A stretch of DNA of 40,156 bases, from the NCBI GenBank assembly GCA_022730455.1, contig DZDI01000011.1, forward strand, positions 1 to 40,156. Direction: 5' to 3'. The position numbers and the translations under genes are program-made. Positions 16,304-25,256 of this stretch are shown in pieces. Position 1 is the first letter of the stretch. The number at the start of each line of letters is the position of its first letter. Source of the stretch: Phycisphaera mikurensis. GTDB taxonomy: Bacteria > Planctomycetota > Phycisphaerae > WQYP01. Under the pieces are notes generated by a model, which saw nothing but the letters and a program-made list of their open reading frames with translations, ran no database searches and was not told the DNA's origin.

Positions 16304-19192
16304 ATGAATTCCAAGGCATCCTCATCGGCATCTCACCTATCTTATCCCGCGGTTTCGCGTCGTGTGGTAATGCAAGCCGCCGCCCTAGCCGTGGTGGCGG
16401 GCCGTGTCGGGCGGGCTGGCGCCCGTAGTACCGCATCGAAAACCGCGGTACCCACCAACCTGACATGTGAATACCTGGTTAACCCCCTGGGGGTGGGCAC
16501 CATGCAACCCCGGCTAAGCTGGATGTCGAGTTCAACGCGACGCGGTGATCGGCAGACGGGGTATCAAATTCTCGTGGCACGCGATGCGGCCCTGCTGAAA
16601 CCCGGCAAGGCGGACGCATGGAATTCTGGACATGTGCCATCGGACCAGAGTGTTTTAGTTCCTTATGCCGGCGCAGCCTTATCGGCAGGAAAAAGATATT
16701 GTTGGACGGTGCGGACGTGGGATGCACAGGGCAACGTCAGCAATTTTTCACCGGCGGCCGTCTGGGAAATGGGCCTTCTTAGGCCGACCGATTGGGCACC
16801 GGCTCAGTGGATTGAATTGCCGGCAGATACCCGGAGTTCCCCGTTGGTGCTGCGGCCAGTACAAACCGGTTCCATGAAAACGCCGACGATGGAAAAAACC
16901 TTTCCATCCCCCTTGTTTCGCAAAAACTTCTTGATCGGGAAGACGGTTTCTAGGGCGCGAATGTATATCGGCGGGCTGGGGTATTACGAACTGTTCGTAA
17001 ACGGCCGGCGCATGGGCGATCACCAGTTGGATCCTAGCATGACCACCTATGATGCCCGAGCTTTTTATGTCACGCATGATATCACCACCGCACTTCGCCA
17101 GGGCGGCAACGCCATGGGCGTCATGCTGGGCAACGGATTTTATGGTCAGAACATTGTGTGGGCGGCATCGATGGCGTGGGGCCCACCGGTTTTGCTGGCC
17201 AAGTGCGTCATCGAGTACACCGATGGCTCGGTCGAGACCATGGCCACCGACACGAGTTGGAAGGCCACCACCGGTCCGGTCCTGTTTAACAATGTCTATG
17301 CCGGTGAAACTTACGATGCCAGATTGGAAATTCCCGGCTGGGCGGAGCCCGGCTTGGATGAAGCCAAGTGGCAAGTTGCCCGTGTAGCCAAAGCTCCCAC
17401 TGTGAAGCTACAAAGCCAGATGATTCAACCCATTGAAGCCACCCGTAGCATCAGGCCGGTACGGGTGATTGCATCAACTGAGGATAAATGGATTGTTGAT
17501 CTGGGCCAGAATTTTGCGGGCTGCGTACGCCTAAGGCTTGACGAGCCGGCCGGGACGCAAATAACTCTGCGTATGGCGGAGATATTGGCTCCCGGTGGCA
17601 TGCAGATTGACCCCGCCACCACGGGCGTTTACTCCACAGGCGTGGTGCAAACTGAAATATATGTCTGCAAAGGCGGGGGCGAGCAATGGCGACCACGTTT
17701 TACTTATCATGGGTTTCGCTATGTGGAGGTCAGTGGGCTAAAACACAAACCGACATTGGATTTTATGGAAGGCATTCAACTGCGAACCAACGCAGAAAAG
17801 CGGGGAGATTTTGTCTGCTCTGACGCGATGCTGAATCGCATTTATCAAACCTCGCTCTGGACGCTTGAGAGCAACATGCACAGTATTACGGAAGATTGCC
17901 CGCAACGCGAAAAATGCTCCTGGATGGGGGATATGGAGATATCAGCGCAGGCGGCCATATTTAATTTTCATATGGCCCCACTTTACAACAAACTGGCTGG
18001 CGATATGGATACCACGCTGGGGCGGGGCGGTATTACGCCTTGGGGCGTACCGGCATCGCCCGGCTTGCCCTGCAACATTGCCACCGGGCGCCGGTTAGCC
18101 GGTCAGGCTAATCCCGATTGGGGTGCCGCTCTGGTTGCAATCCCTTGGTTCATATATTTGTATTATGGCGATTCGTCAACCCTTGTTCGGCAATACCCGC
18201 ACATGGATCGCTGGGTGCGCTATGTGGCATCCACCGCGGTCAGCAAGAACGGCATTGTACCGTATGGTTTTGGCGACTGGTGCCCACCTGGTATTGGCGG
18301 ACCCAACCCTAAATGTCCGATAGCCTTGACGTCCACCGCGCTGCAATACGCCAGCCTTACCATAATGGCGAAGACGGCGGCCATGTTGGGTCGCAGTTCT
18401 GATGAACAGTGGTATAAGCGTGAGGCGGCATTCGTCAAGACCGCATTTCATCGAGCGTTCTATGATCCCCATACTGGCGGATATGGGTCACAAACCGCCA
18501 ATGCAGTGGTCCTGCGATTTGGTCTGGCACTGAAAGGAAAAGAACACGCCGTGGCCGCGGCCTTGGCAGCGGAAATCCGCGCTCAGAACGAACACGCTGA
18601 TACCGGTGTCCTTGGATCCCGACCGCTGTATACGGTTCTCAACGCGCACGGCTTCGATACCTTAACTTATCGCATGATGAAAAAGTTGAATTATCCCAGC
18701 TATGGTTTTATGCTTTCGCGTGGTGATACAACTTGGCCTGAAGTCCAATATGACACGCCACTAAATCAGTGGCAGATTGCATGCTCTTACAACCACGCCA
18801 TGCAGAGCGGCTTTACCGCGTGGTTCCATGAAAGCGTGGCGGGCATCAGACCTGACCCGGCCAATCCGGGTTTCAAACATTTTTATCTGGACCCGCACAA
18901 TTACCGGGAAATTGCCTGGGTACGTGCTTTCCATAGGTGTATGTTCGGGCTGATTGAAAGCCACTATCGGCGGCGGGGCATAAAATTTGCTTGGAACGTA
19001 ACGGTTCCGCCCAATACCACCGCGACCATCTGCGTACCAGCCAAGGCCGCCACCGTCGTCCGTGAAGGTGGCAAGCCAATCGCCAAGTCACCTGGCATTA
19101 CCATCCAGGCATTTTCACACGGCCGACTGAATCTTCTGGCCAGATCGGGGCGGTATGAATTCACATCTGATTTGCTCTTCAAGCAGACGTGA
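16304..19192 (+). CDS. Exported alpha-L-rhamnosidase, GH78
   Basis: A 962-residue enzyme that removes terminal alpha-L-rhamnose from plant glycans or glycosides. A twin-arginine-like signal (VSRRVVMQAAALAVVAGRVG) indicates Tat export. Domains follow the GH78 order: an N-terminal beta-sandwich starting LTCEYLVNPLGVGTMQPRLSW, a rhamnose-binding-like module (LGYYELFVNGRRMGDHQLDP), a second beta domain, then the (alpha/alpha)6 catalytic barrel with EDCPQREKCSWMGD and, later, TTWPEVQYDTPLNQ and SYNHAMQSGFTAWF. The glutamates in QREK and WPE match the expected general acid and base. The ATG has AGAGG seven bases upstream. It is divergent from an AraC regulator, the probable controller. Confidence 0.95.
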   Translation: MNSKASSSASHLSYPAVSRRVVMQAAALAVVAGRVGRAGARSTASKTAVPTNLTCEYLVNPLGVGTMQPRLSWMSSSTRRGDRQTGYQILVARDAALLKPGKADAWNSGHVPSDQSVLVPYAGAALSAGKRYCWTVRTWDAQGNVSNFSPAAVWEMGLLRPTDWAPAQWIELPADTRSSPLVLRPVQTGSMKTPTMEKTFPSPLFRKNFLIGKTVSRARMYIGGLGYYELFVNGRRMGDHQLDPSMTTYDARAFYVTHDITTALRQGGNAMGVMLGNGFYGQNIVWAASMAWGPPVLLAKCVIEYTDGSVETMATDTSWKATTGPVLFNNVYAGETYDARLEIPGWAEPGLDEAKWQVARVAKAPTVKLQSQMIQPIEATRSIRPVRVIASTEDKWIVDLGQNFAGCVRLRLDEPAGTQITLRMAEILAPGGMQIDPATTGVYSTGVVQTEIYVCKGGGEQWRPRFTYHGFRYVEVSGLKHKPTLDFMEGIQLRTNAEKRGDFVCSDAMLNRIYQTSLWTLESNMHSITEDCPQREKCSWMGDMEISAQAAIFNFHMAPLYNKLAGDMDTTLGRGGITPWGVPASPGLPCNIATGRRLAGQANPDWGAALVAIPWFIYLYYGDSSTLVRQYPHMDRWVRYVASTAVSKNGIVPYGFGDWCPPGIGGPNPKCPIALTSTALQYASLTIMAKTAAMLGRSSDEQWYKREAAFVKTAFHRAFYDPHTGGYGSQTANAVVLRFGLALKGKEHAVAAALAAEIRAQNEHADTGVLGSRPLYTVLNAHGFDTLTYRMMKKLNYPSYGFMLSRGDTTWPEVQYDTPLNQWQIACSYNHAMQSGFTAWFHESVAGIRPDPANPGFKHFYLDPHNYREIAWVRAFHRCMFGLIESHYRRRGIKFAWNVTVPPNTTATICVPAKAATVVREGGKPIAKSPGITIQAFSHGRLNLLARSGRYEFTSDLLFKQT

Positions 19193-19224
19193 TTTTGGGT
19201 ATGGTCTTGTACCGCAACCAAAAT
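19192..19224. terminator. Hairpin between convergent GH78 and nadD genes
   Basis: Inverted repeat ATTTTGG (19192-19198) and CCAAAAT (19218-19224) encloses a smaller GGT/ACC stem. It lies exactly between two convergent genes, so it may end both transcripts. The A/T at the stem ends can supply a U-tract either way, but there is no long separate T-run. Confidence 0.45.
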
Positions 19225-19266
19225 GATGACTTGTGACAGCGCTTTCGTTTTTATGCAGGCGTGCGC

Positions 19267-19968
19267 TCAGCTTCTGTCTTTCCCGGGGGGAAGCGTCCGC
19301 GAAGCATAAAGCCCATGTGCCAAAATGTACTGTTCCACGTCCGGATGCACCAGACCGGAGATCGATTGGCGGCATGCAGCACGGCGGCGGATATCGGTGG
19401 CCGAGATTGCAATCGCCGGGACGGGAATCCGGTCGGCCTGAAGGCGTCGCGCTATTTCTGCTGGCCAATGTCGCGTCACCTCCTGCCACACGGTCTGTTC
19501 CTCGGTTGCCGACTCTCGAGGCAGGATAAGCAATCGCACGTGCTTAAGGATGTCCGCGGCGCGGTACCACTGATGTAACGCACGCAATTGATCCATGCCA
19601 ATAACCAGCACGAGTTGATCGTCCAAATGGTGGGCGTGTATCAATTGCAACGAATCGTAAGTGTAAACTGGCTTGGCGGCGTTAAGTTCGATTTCAGAGA
19701 TGCTCACACCGGGCAGACCGTTGAGAGCCAGTTGGAGCATTGCCAGACGATGGCGGGCATCGGCGGAAGGCTGGCCGATCTTATGCGGCGACTGATAGAC
19801 GGGCAGAATGATGGCCCGGGTCGCCCGCACCGCTTCCATCGCTGCACGCAGCATGGCAATATGCCCCACATGGACGGGATCAAAGCTGCCGCCGAAGATA
19901 ATCAGCGGCTCTTTTTCCGCCGGGGAAAAATCCGGTACAGGTGCATTTGATTCGCTCGGCATAGGCAT
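19267..19968 (-). CDS. nadD: Nicotinate-nucleotide adenylyltransferase
   Basis: A 233-residue cytosolic enzyme that adenylates nicotinate mononucleotide to deamido-NAD in NAD synthesis. The nucleotidyltransferase signature is FGGSFDPVHVGHIAML near residues 25-40, the substrate loop is LVLVIGMDQLRALHQWY, and the C-terminal ISATDIRRRAA is the ISSTxIR phosphate-binding motif. HPDVEQYILAHGLY is the usual end of the fold; about a dozen residues follow it. The N-terminus has some 20 extra polar residues before the first strand, so the true start may be later. It is divergent from the cobalamin adenosyltransferase gene with 65 bp between starts. The usual neighbours obg, proA or rsfS are absent. Confidence 0.93.
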   Translation of the reverse strand: MPMPSESNAPVPDFSPAEKEPLIIFGGSFDPVHVGHIAMLRAAMEAVRATRAIILPVYQSPHKIGQPSADARHRLAMLQLALNGLPGVSISEIELNAAKPVYTYDSLQLIHAHHLDDQLVLVIGMDQLRALHQWYRAADILKHVRLLILPRESATEEQTVWQEVTRHWPAEIARRLQADRIPVPAIAISATDIRRRAACRQSISGLVHPDVEQYILAHGLYASRTLPPGKDRS

Positions 19969-20033
19969 CTAAACTTCCACGGTACCAAAGTATCACCCAT
20001 CGGCCGGGTGGGCAACCGCGGAGCACCAGACAC

Positions 20034-20585
20034 ATGCGTATCTATACCAAACAGGGTGATGAGGGAAAAACCGCGCTATTTGATGGCACACGAGTCGACA
20101 AGTGCGATTTGCGACTGGAGACGTATGGCACGTTGGATGAGCTTAACAGCCATCTTGGTGCGGCCCTTGCGCACTGCACGTTTCCGGCAATGACGGAAAT
20201 TCTCCAGCGTCTGCAGCACGAGTTATTTGACGCTGGATCCGATCTGGCAACGCCGCTGGACTCACCCAACAGCACTAAAATTCGGCGGATTGAGGCCGCA
20301 GACTATCAGCGGATCGAACAATGGATTGACGAGGTGACGGCACAATTGCCGCCGCTGAAGAACTTTGTCTTGCCGGGCGGCACGGTACTTTCCGCGCAAC
20401 TGCACATATGCCGCACCGTATGCCGCCGAGCGGAGCGGCATCTTGTCGCATTGAAGCGGCAGGAAAATCTGGGCCCTGCCATCTTAATTTATCTCAACAG
20501 ACTCAGCGATTTCCTTTTTACCTTGGCACGCTGGGCCAACGTACTGGCGGGCGTAGACGAGGTATTTTGGTCAAAGAAGGGTTGA
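20034..20585 (+). CDS. pduO: Cob(I)alamin adenosyltransferase, PduO type
   Basis: A 183-residue enzyme that transfers the adenosyl group of ATP to cob(I)alamin, producing coenzyme B12. Family motifs are complete: YTKQGDEGKTALF (ATP-binding N-terminus), VDKCDLRLETYGTLDELNSH, FVLPGGT, CRRAERHLVAL and YLNRLSDFLFTLARW. These form the five-helix bundle of the trimeric PduO type, not the CobA or EutT type. Length matches the family. No cobalamin riboswitch is visible in the short upstream gap, and no B12-dependent enzyme is in the window, so it is probably for salvage. GGAG lies 10 bases before the ATG. Confidence 0.95.
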   Translation: MRIYTKQGDEGKTALFDGTRVDKCDLRLETYGTLDELNSHLGAALAHCTFPAMTEILQRLQHELFDAGSDLATPLDSPNSTKIRRIEAADYQRIEQWIDEVTAQLPPLKNFVLPGGTVLSAQLHICRTVCRRAERHLVALKRQENLGPAILIYLNRLSDFLFTLARWANVLAGVDEVFWSKKG

Positions 20586-20690
20586 CGGCCATATGGGGTG
20601 GACGCCAATCATGTACCCCCTTATCGCAAAATCTTTAAATCGACGCTAGGATAAAGACGTTGTAGCGCTGGTAGGCTAGGAGTTGACAGA

Positions 20691-21404
20691 ATGACATTCA
20701 ATTCAAATTTTGCAGCACTTTCAGGAGGCGCTGCCCGCACACTGGGCGGCGGTCTGGTGCCGATCGTTGTGGAAAAGAGCGGACGAGGTGAACGCGCGTA
20801 CGATATTTTCTCGCGGTTACTGAAAGATCGCGTGATTTTTCTTGCCGGGCCAATTGATGATGACACCGCAAATTTGATCATCGCCCAATTGCTGTTTTTA
20901 TCCAACGAAGACGCAAAAGCAGATATTAATTTTTATATCAACAGTCCGGGTGGATCCGTCACGGCTGGCTTGGCCATCTACGACACCATGCAATTTCTGC
21001 GATGTGATGTATCGACCACCTGCGTTGGACTTGCGGCTAGTATGGGGGCTTGGTTACTGGCGGCGGGCAAAAAGGGCAAACGCCACTGCCTGCCCAACAG
21101 CCGCGTGATGCTTCACCAGCCGTTGATCTCTGGTGTGATGCAGGGCACGGCGACTGATTTATCGATAGAAGCCAAAGAAATCATGCGTTCGCGGACCCGC
21201 ATGTATGAGATTATGGCCGAGCACACTGGCCAACCGATGGAAAAAGTGCATAAGGATTGTGACCGTAATCTGTGGTTGGAGGCGGATGAAGCGATTGCCT
21301 ACGGCGTGGTCGATCGGACATTGAAACAGATCGGCGAACCACTCAAAAGCAGCGGCGGGGATATGGCGCCCCCGGGTGGTGAAACAGAATCAGCCGATCA
21401 ATAA
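20691..21404 (+). CDS. clpP: ATP-dependent Clp protease proteolytic subunit
   Basis: A 237-residue serine peptidase that forms the barrel-shaped proteolytic core used with ClpX or ClpA-type unfoldases. The catalytic triad is Ser117 in GLAASMGAW, His142 in MLHQPL and Asp191 in KDCDRNLW. Other family stretches are [20 protein letters not shown] and [20 protein letters not shown]. About 30 residues precede the mature core, consistent with a processed propeptide, and the C-terminus carries an unusual Gly/Pro/Ser-rich tail. AGGAG lies nine bases before the ATG. No clpX or tig gene is adjacent, so it may be one of several clpP paralogues. Confidence 0.96.
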   Translation: MTFNSNFAALSGGAARTLGGGLVPIVVEKSGRGERAYDIFSRLLKDRVIFLAGPIDDDTANLIIAQLLFLSNEDAKADINFYINSPGGSVTAGLAIYDTMQFLRCDVSTTCVGLAASMGAWLLAAGKKGKRHCLPNSRVMLHQPLISGVMQGTATDLSIEAKEIMRSRTRMYEIMAEHTGQPMEKVHKDCDRNLWLEADEAIAYGVVDRTLKQIGEPLKSSGGDMAPPGGETESADQ

Positions 21405-21434
21405 ACCAACCGAACAGGGGGCGAATGACCGCGC

Positions 21435-22103
21435 ATGAATCATCCGGAAACGAGTCGAAATAATTATCTAATGGCCGGCAAAGCGATGGGGTTGGCCACC
21501 ATGTGCTGGATGGCGGTGGCGATGGGTGGTTGTGCCAACTATGCAAAAAATGCCCCGCTTTACAGCCAAAACGTGGCGTTGACCAACGCCAATTCACACC
21601 TGAAAAACCAGTTGGCCAGCGCCAAGATGGAATTGGCCGGCATTAAAGTTCAACTGGCCGCCAAAACACCACGATTGGCCACCTTGCCGCCACAGCGATT
21701 GGCCGAACTATTCACGGTATCGGCGGTGCGTATTGCCTCCGATACAGGAACCGCCCATTTAAATGACAGCCCGGCGCACAATGGCTTTCGCGTTTTTATT
21801 AAGACGCTTATGCCGGGAGGAATGATACTACCAGCCTCGGGATGGTTTACCATTCAGGCGTTTGACCTCTCCAGCGGTGTAAAACATCCACTGATAGGCC
21901 GATGGACGTTTACACCGGCTGAGTCCAAAAAAAGCTGGTATGGGCTCTTTGGGTTGAATGAGTTTGGGTTTAATTGCCCTTGGAAAAATTCTCCGTTGCA
22001 CCCGCGGGTGACTTTTCGGGTCAAATTCACTGACGCTTTAACGGGCTGCAGTTTTACAGCACAAAGAGTTTTACGAGTCAACATTCGGAATGCGGAACAC
22101 TAA
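21435..22103 (+). CDS. Putative lipoprotein with short coiled coil, unknown function
   Basis: A 222-residue predicted outer-surface or periplasmic lipoprotein. The N-terminal hydrophobic stretch ends in VAMGGCAN, a lipobox-like site with Cys33 as candidate lipidated residue. A heptad-rich segment follows (ALTNANSHLKNQLASAKMEL), likely a short coiled coil. The C-terminal ~140 residues look like a beta-sandwich (VFIKTLMPGGMILPASGWF, HPRVTFRVKFTDALTG). I do not recognise a named family. It starts 30 bp after clpP and precedes fumC by 88 bp, so it may share the clpP transcript. Confidence 0.7.
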   Translation: MNHPETSRNNYLMAGKAMGLATMCWMAVAMGGCANYAKNAPLYSQNVALTNANSHLKNQLASAKMELAGIKVQLAAKTPRLATLPPQRLAELFTVSAVRIASDTGTAHLNDSPAHNGFRVFIKTLMPGGMILPASGWFTIQAFDLSSGVKHPLIGRWTFTPAESKKSWYGLFGLNEFGFNCPWKNSPLHPRVTFRVKFTDALTGCSFTAQRVLRVNIRNAEH

Positions 22104-22191
22104 ATTCGGCGGGGAATAGCCGATCACGGCAGGGACATCCGTCGGCCGCCGCCCGATAAGCAGGATGTGACATTTTTAATGAGGTGGATCA

Positions 22192-23616
22192 GTGATGGCC
22201 AGCAATATATCGGTAAGGATTGAACATGATTCCTTGGGAGATTTGTCGGTTCCCAGCGATGCCTATTACGGTGTGCAGACTTTGCGGGCCATGCACAATT
22301 TTCCAATTTCAGGCCGCGGGATGCCGGCGGTTTTTATCCGCTCCCATGCCCTGCTGAAAAAATGCTGTGCCGAAACCAACATGGACCTGGGTTTGCTGGA
22401 CAAGCGACTGGGCGAAACGATATGTAAAGCCGCACAGGAGGTATTAGAGGGAAAACTTGCGGATCAATTTCCCGTAGATGTGTATCAGACCGGTTCCGGC
22501 ACAAGCACCAATATGAACCTAAATGAGGTGATCGCGAGCCGTGCCAATGAAATGCTGGGCGGCCGCCGCGGTGATAAAAAGCCGGTTCACCCCAATGACC
22601 ACGTCAACATGGGGCAATCGAGCAACGATACGATTCCGACCAGTATCCATCTTGCGTGCGTGTTTGAAATAAAGCGGATGCTGGAGCCGGCGTTGCAGGC
22701 TTTGCAGGCGTCGCTGGCCGAAAAAAGCCGCCAACTTTGGGACATTATTAAAACCGGCCGCACCCATTTACAAGATGCAACGCCCATCCGTTTGGGGCAG
22801 GAATTTTTGGGGTATCGAGGCCAAATTGAACGATCCACCAGGCGTTTAGAAGCGGCATTAGCGGATTTAAGTGAATTGGCCATTGGCGGTACCGCGGTGG
22901 GTACCGGTATTAACGCCCACCCGCAATTTGCGTCTAAAGTGTGCGAGAAGCTATCCATCGCACTGGGATATAAGGTTCATGAAACCAGCAATCACTTCCA
23001 GGCCCAGGCGTCGCTGGATGCGCTGGTGATGACATCGGGCGTTCTAAAAACCATTGCCGTAAGCATGACAAAAATCGCCAATGACATTCGGTGGATGAGT
23101 TCCGGACCGCGAGCTGGCTTTGGCGAGATTGAAATACCCGCTGTTCAGCCAGGCAGTTCAATCATGCCGGGAAAAGTAAATCCCGTCATCGCCGAAAGCA
23201 TTATCATGGTTGGCCAGCGCGTGATTGGAAACGATGCGACGATAACGGCAGCCGCCTGCAGCGGCAATTTTGAACTCAATGTCGCCATGCCGGTAGCCGC
23301 GGCTGCGGCCTTGGAAAGCATCGCATTACTGGGTCACGGAATTAAGAATTTTGCCACCCAGTGTGTGGACGGGATTAAGGCAACCCAGCGAGGCCCGGAA
23401 CTGGTGTCGGCCGGCTTAATGCTGGCTACCGCCTTGGCACCGGTTATTGGATATGAACAAGCGGCCACTATAGCCAAAGAAGCGGCCGCCACTGGCAAAA
23501 CTATCGCCGACATCGCAGCACAGCGAACCAAGATTTCACCGAGCGAGCTTCAAAATCTGCTGGATCCTCTCAAGATGGTAGAACCATCCGGTGCCATCAT
23601 GCCGGTATCGGGATAA
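22192..23616 (+). CDS. fumC: Class II fumarate hydratase
   Basis: A 474-residue TCA-cycle enzyme converting fumarate to malate without an iron-sulfur cluster. Conserved regions are VPSDAYYGVQTLRAMHNFPI, YQTGSGTSTNMNLNEVIA, NMGQSSNDTIPTSIHLA, the catalytic TGRTHLQDATPIRLGQEF, and the superfamily signature GSSIMPGKVNP with its mobile-loop serine. Aspartate ammonia-lyase is the main alternative because the two are close; TGSGTSTNMN and the length favour fumarase, but not decisively. The frame opens GTG-ATG (22192/22195); GAGG lies 7 and 10 bases upstream respectively, so either could be used. Confidence 0.88.
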   Translation: MMASNISVRIEHDSLGDLSVPSDAYYGVQTLRAMHNFPISGRGMPAVFIRSHALLKKCCAETNMDLGLLDKRLGETICKAAQEVLEGKLADQFPVDVYQTGSGTSTNMNLNEVIASRANEMLGGRRGDKKPVHPNDHVNMGQSSNDTIPTSIHLACVFEIKRMLEPALQALQASLAEKSRQLWDIIKTGRTHLQDATPIRLGQEFLGYRGQIERSTRRLEAALADLSELAIGGTAVGTGINAHPQFASKVCEKLSIALGYKVHETSNHFQAQASLDALVMTSGVLKTIAVSMTKIANDIRWMSSGPRAGFGEIEIPAVQPGSSIMPGKVNPVIAESIIMVGQRVIGNDATITAAACSGNFELNVAMPVAAAAALESIALLGHGIKNFATQCVDGIKATQRGPELVSAGLMLATALAPVIGYEQAATIAKEAAATGKTIADIAAQRTKISPSELQNLLDPLKMVEPSGAIMPVSG

Positions 23617-23663
23617 GTCGCTGGGCGCGGGCTCCACCCGATGTGAAAATATGCAATCAGGGT

Positions 23664-24149
23664 TTATTCGCTATCGTCTGCCGGTGGATGCCTTACTCCA
23701 TCCGCAGGGCGATGCGTCCGCGATTGAATCGAATGGCGAATTTTGGCCCATGGTAAACGTTCCAGAATGATAGGGGCCGCGACTTCCACCAATGGAATGG
23801 CATTTTGCCAAAATTTTCCAGCGGTGCTTTTCTCATTCTTCGGCGCTGTGTCCGGTGCCGGTGGGCGTTCAGCCTTCGGCGCCGGTGGCTCTTTACGCTG
23901 CCGTCCTGCGGCAATGGCCAAACGCACCATATGCGCAGTGAACCCGAATATTTTTCGTGGCGACCTGGAGGCTAATAGCCCCGCTGAAAGCGCTGCGCCG
24001 ACGGCAGCAAACGGAAATCGCTGCACCAAGCGGGTGATCGACAACGCGGATCTGGTTTGGTCAACGATTTGAACCACCCGACTATCGATAGCGGCAAGGC
24101 ATTTATCGCGACGCATTTCCAAGGCCGAAATTTCATCATCAATTGACAT
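23664..24149 (-). CDS. Small protein of YqjD/YqjE-type envelope cluster, unknown function
   Basis: A 161-residue protein I do not recognise by family. The N-terminus is acidic and helical (MSIDDEISALEMRRDKCLAA). A short hydrophobic segment (FAAVGAALSAGLLASRSP) follows near residues 47-64, then a Pro/Ala/Lys-rich linker (RKEPPAPKAERPPAPDTAPK), then an amphipathic helix. It overlaps the upstream holin-like gene by 11 bp and has GGAG before its ATG, so it is translated in the same operon. The layout resembles the third gene of yqjD-yqjE-yqjK clusters, but sequence similarity to YqjK is not evident. Confidence 0.7.
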   Translation of the reverse strand: MSIDDEISALEMRRDKCLAAIDSRVVQIVDQTRSALSITRLVQRFPFAAVGAALSAGLLASRSPRKIFGFTAHMVRLAIAAGRQRKEPPAPKAERPPAPDTAPKNEKSTAGKFWQNAIPLVEVAAPIILERLPWAKIRHSIQSRTHRPADGVRHPPADDSE

Positions 24150-24534
24150 GGGAATCTCCTGGAACTGAGGGCTGATTTTTGGTCTTCGATTTACCGCCCC
24201 ATATCAAGATCCCCGCACCCAGCAGCAGATGCACCACGGCATATATGATGCATATCTGCCAAACTGCAAGAAATTTTTCAAGCACATGGAATATACCAAT
24301 GTAGAGAAAAATGACACCGACCAAGAGGGCGACCAGCGCAATTCCAAACAAGCACACCCGCACCAAGGCATCTCGGGCTATTCTGGCACATCGCAGGGCC
24401 ACCAACTGGATTTCGAGCTCCACAAGCTCGATGAACTGGTGCAGCAAGGGCTTGCCCGCTGCTGGCGGACGCGAACCATCCGCACCGTCAGGCGACGACG
24501 CTTCACTATCGTAAACTGTACCTTCGGTCGTCAA
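24139..24534 (-). CDS. YqjE-like / holin-superfamily III membrane protein
   Basis: A 131-residue inner-membrane protein. A polar ~30-residue N-terminus is followed by a helix (LLHQFIELVELEIQLVALRC) and two strong transmembrane segments (VCLFGIALVALLVGVIFLYI and ICIIYAVVHLLLGAGILIWG), ending in a Lys-rich tail. This matches the phage-holin 3_6/YqjE family, whose role in bacteria is not firmly known and is linked to envelope stress. The start is TTG at 24534, supported by GGGAGG six bases upstream. It follows a DUF883 gene by 122 bp and overlaps the next gene, forming a three-gene cluster. Confidence 0.75.
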   Translation of the reverse strand: MTTEGTVYDSEASSPDGADGSRPPAAGKPLLHQFIELVELEIQLVALRCARIARDALVRVCLFGIALVALLVGVIFLYIGIFHVLEKFLAVWQICIIYAVVHLLLGAGILIWGGKSKTKNQPSVPGDSHVN

Positions 24535-24656
24535 AATAAACCTCCCTGCGCGGATCGTCGGTGCCCGCTACCGGATAGGCGCCACGGCCGACCGTCAACG
24601 CAGAATAGCCGCCCGAATGGCGATAGACAACATGACGCAGCTGCTCACCCCACCGT

Positions 24657-24977
24657 TTACCGGCTTCGTCCAAGCAACACACCTAGCGCTAAACCCGCAC
24701 CCGCTGCGATGGCAATGGCCTTATATGGGTTCTTCCGCACATAGGTTATGACGGTGGCCTGAGTCGTGTCCAAACGCTCATGGAGTACTTCCTGCTTCCC
24801 GTGCACCCACTCGGCGGCGCGACCTTTTACATCGCCGGCGTAATCCGCCGCAACTTTGGTCGCCTCCGATGCCAGATCTTTTAACGCATTTTTAGCCGCG
24901 ATGTACTTGGCCCGCAGTTCCGCCTCAGTCATCTGATGGTTTTCAGCAAGTTCGGGAGCAGGTGTATGTTCAGACAT
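24657..24977 (-). CDS. DUF883 (ElaB/YqjD-type) membrane-anchored protein
   Basis: A 106-residue tail-anchored protein of the ElaB/YqjD/DUF883 family, whose characterised members bind ribosomes at the inner membrane in stationary phase. The middle is a long charged amphipathic helix (LRAKYIAAKNALKDLASEAT) and the C-terminus is the diagnostic VRKNPYKAIAIAAGAGLALG then VLLGRSR: a short membrane span with Arg end. AGGAG eight bases before the ATG marks a strong start. It is first in the cluster with the holin-like and small envelope genes. Ribosome binding here is inferred from the family, not shown. Confidence 0.85.
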   Translation of the reverse strand: MSEHTPAPELAENHQMTEAELRAKYIAAKNALKDLASEATKVAADYAGDVKGRAAEWVHGKQEVLHERLDTTQATVITYVRKNPYKAIAIAAGAGLALGVLLGRSR

Positions 24978-25256
24978 AATAGAAACTCCTTAAAAAAGCA
25001 CGGCTCATGTCACTGGCCGCTATTACCTTCTTCCATATCAATTTATGCACGTTGCCGGATGAAAATCAAGGGGAAAATTGCGGTTTTGTAGTTTCCCGTT
25101 GGTTTTATGCCGTAGCCGAATGGTTTCAGGCCAGATAGTGCTTACACCCTTTATTCGCATTAAACAAAAACGGCCATGATTTTACTCCATTACCCAACCG
25201 CCTTGGGTATGGGGCATTTAAGCGGATTGCAATCCCACTTATATCTTGGCAGGCGG

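Noticed and set aside
19969-20033. Cobalamin riboswitch before the adenosyltransferase gene
   Set aside because: Only 65 bp separate the divergent genes and no B12-box-like sequence is visible.
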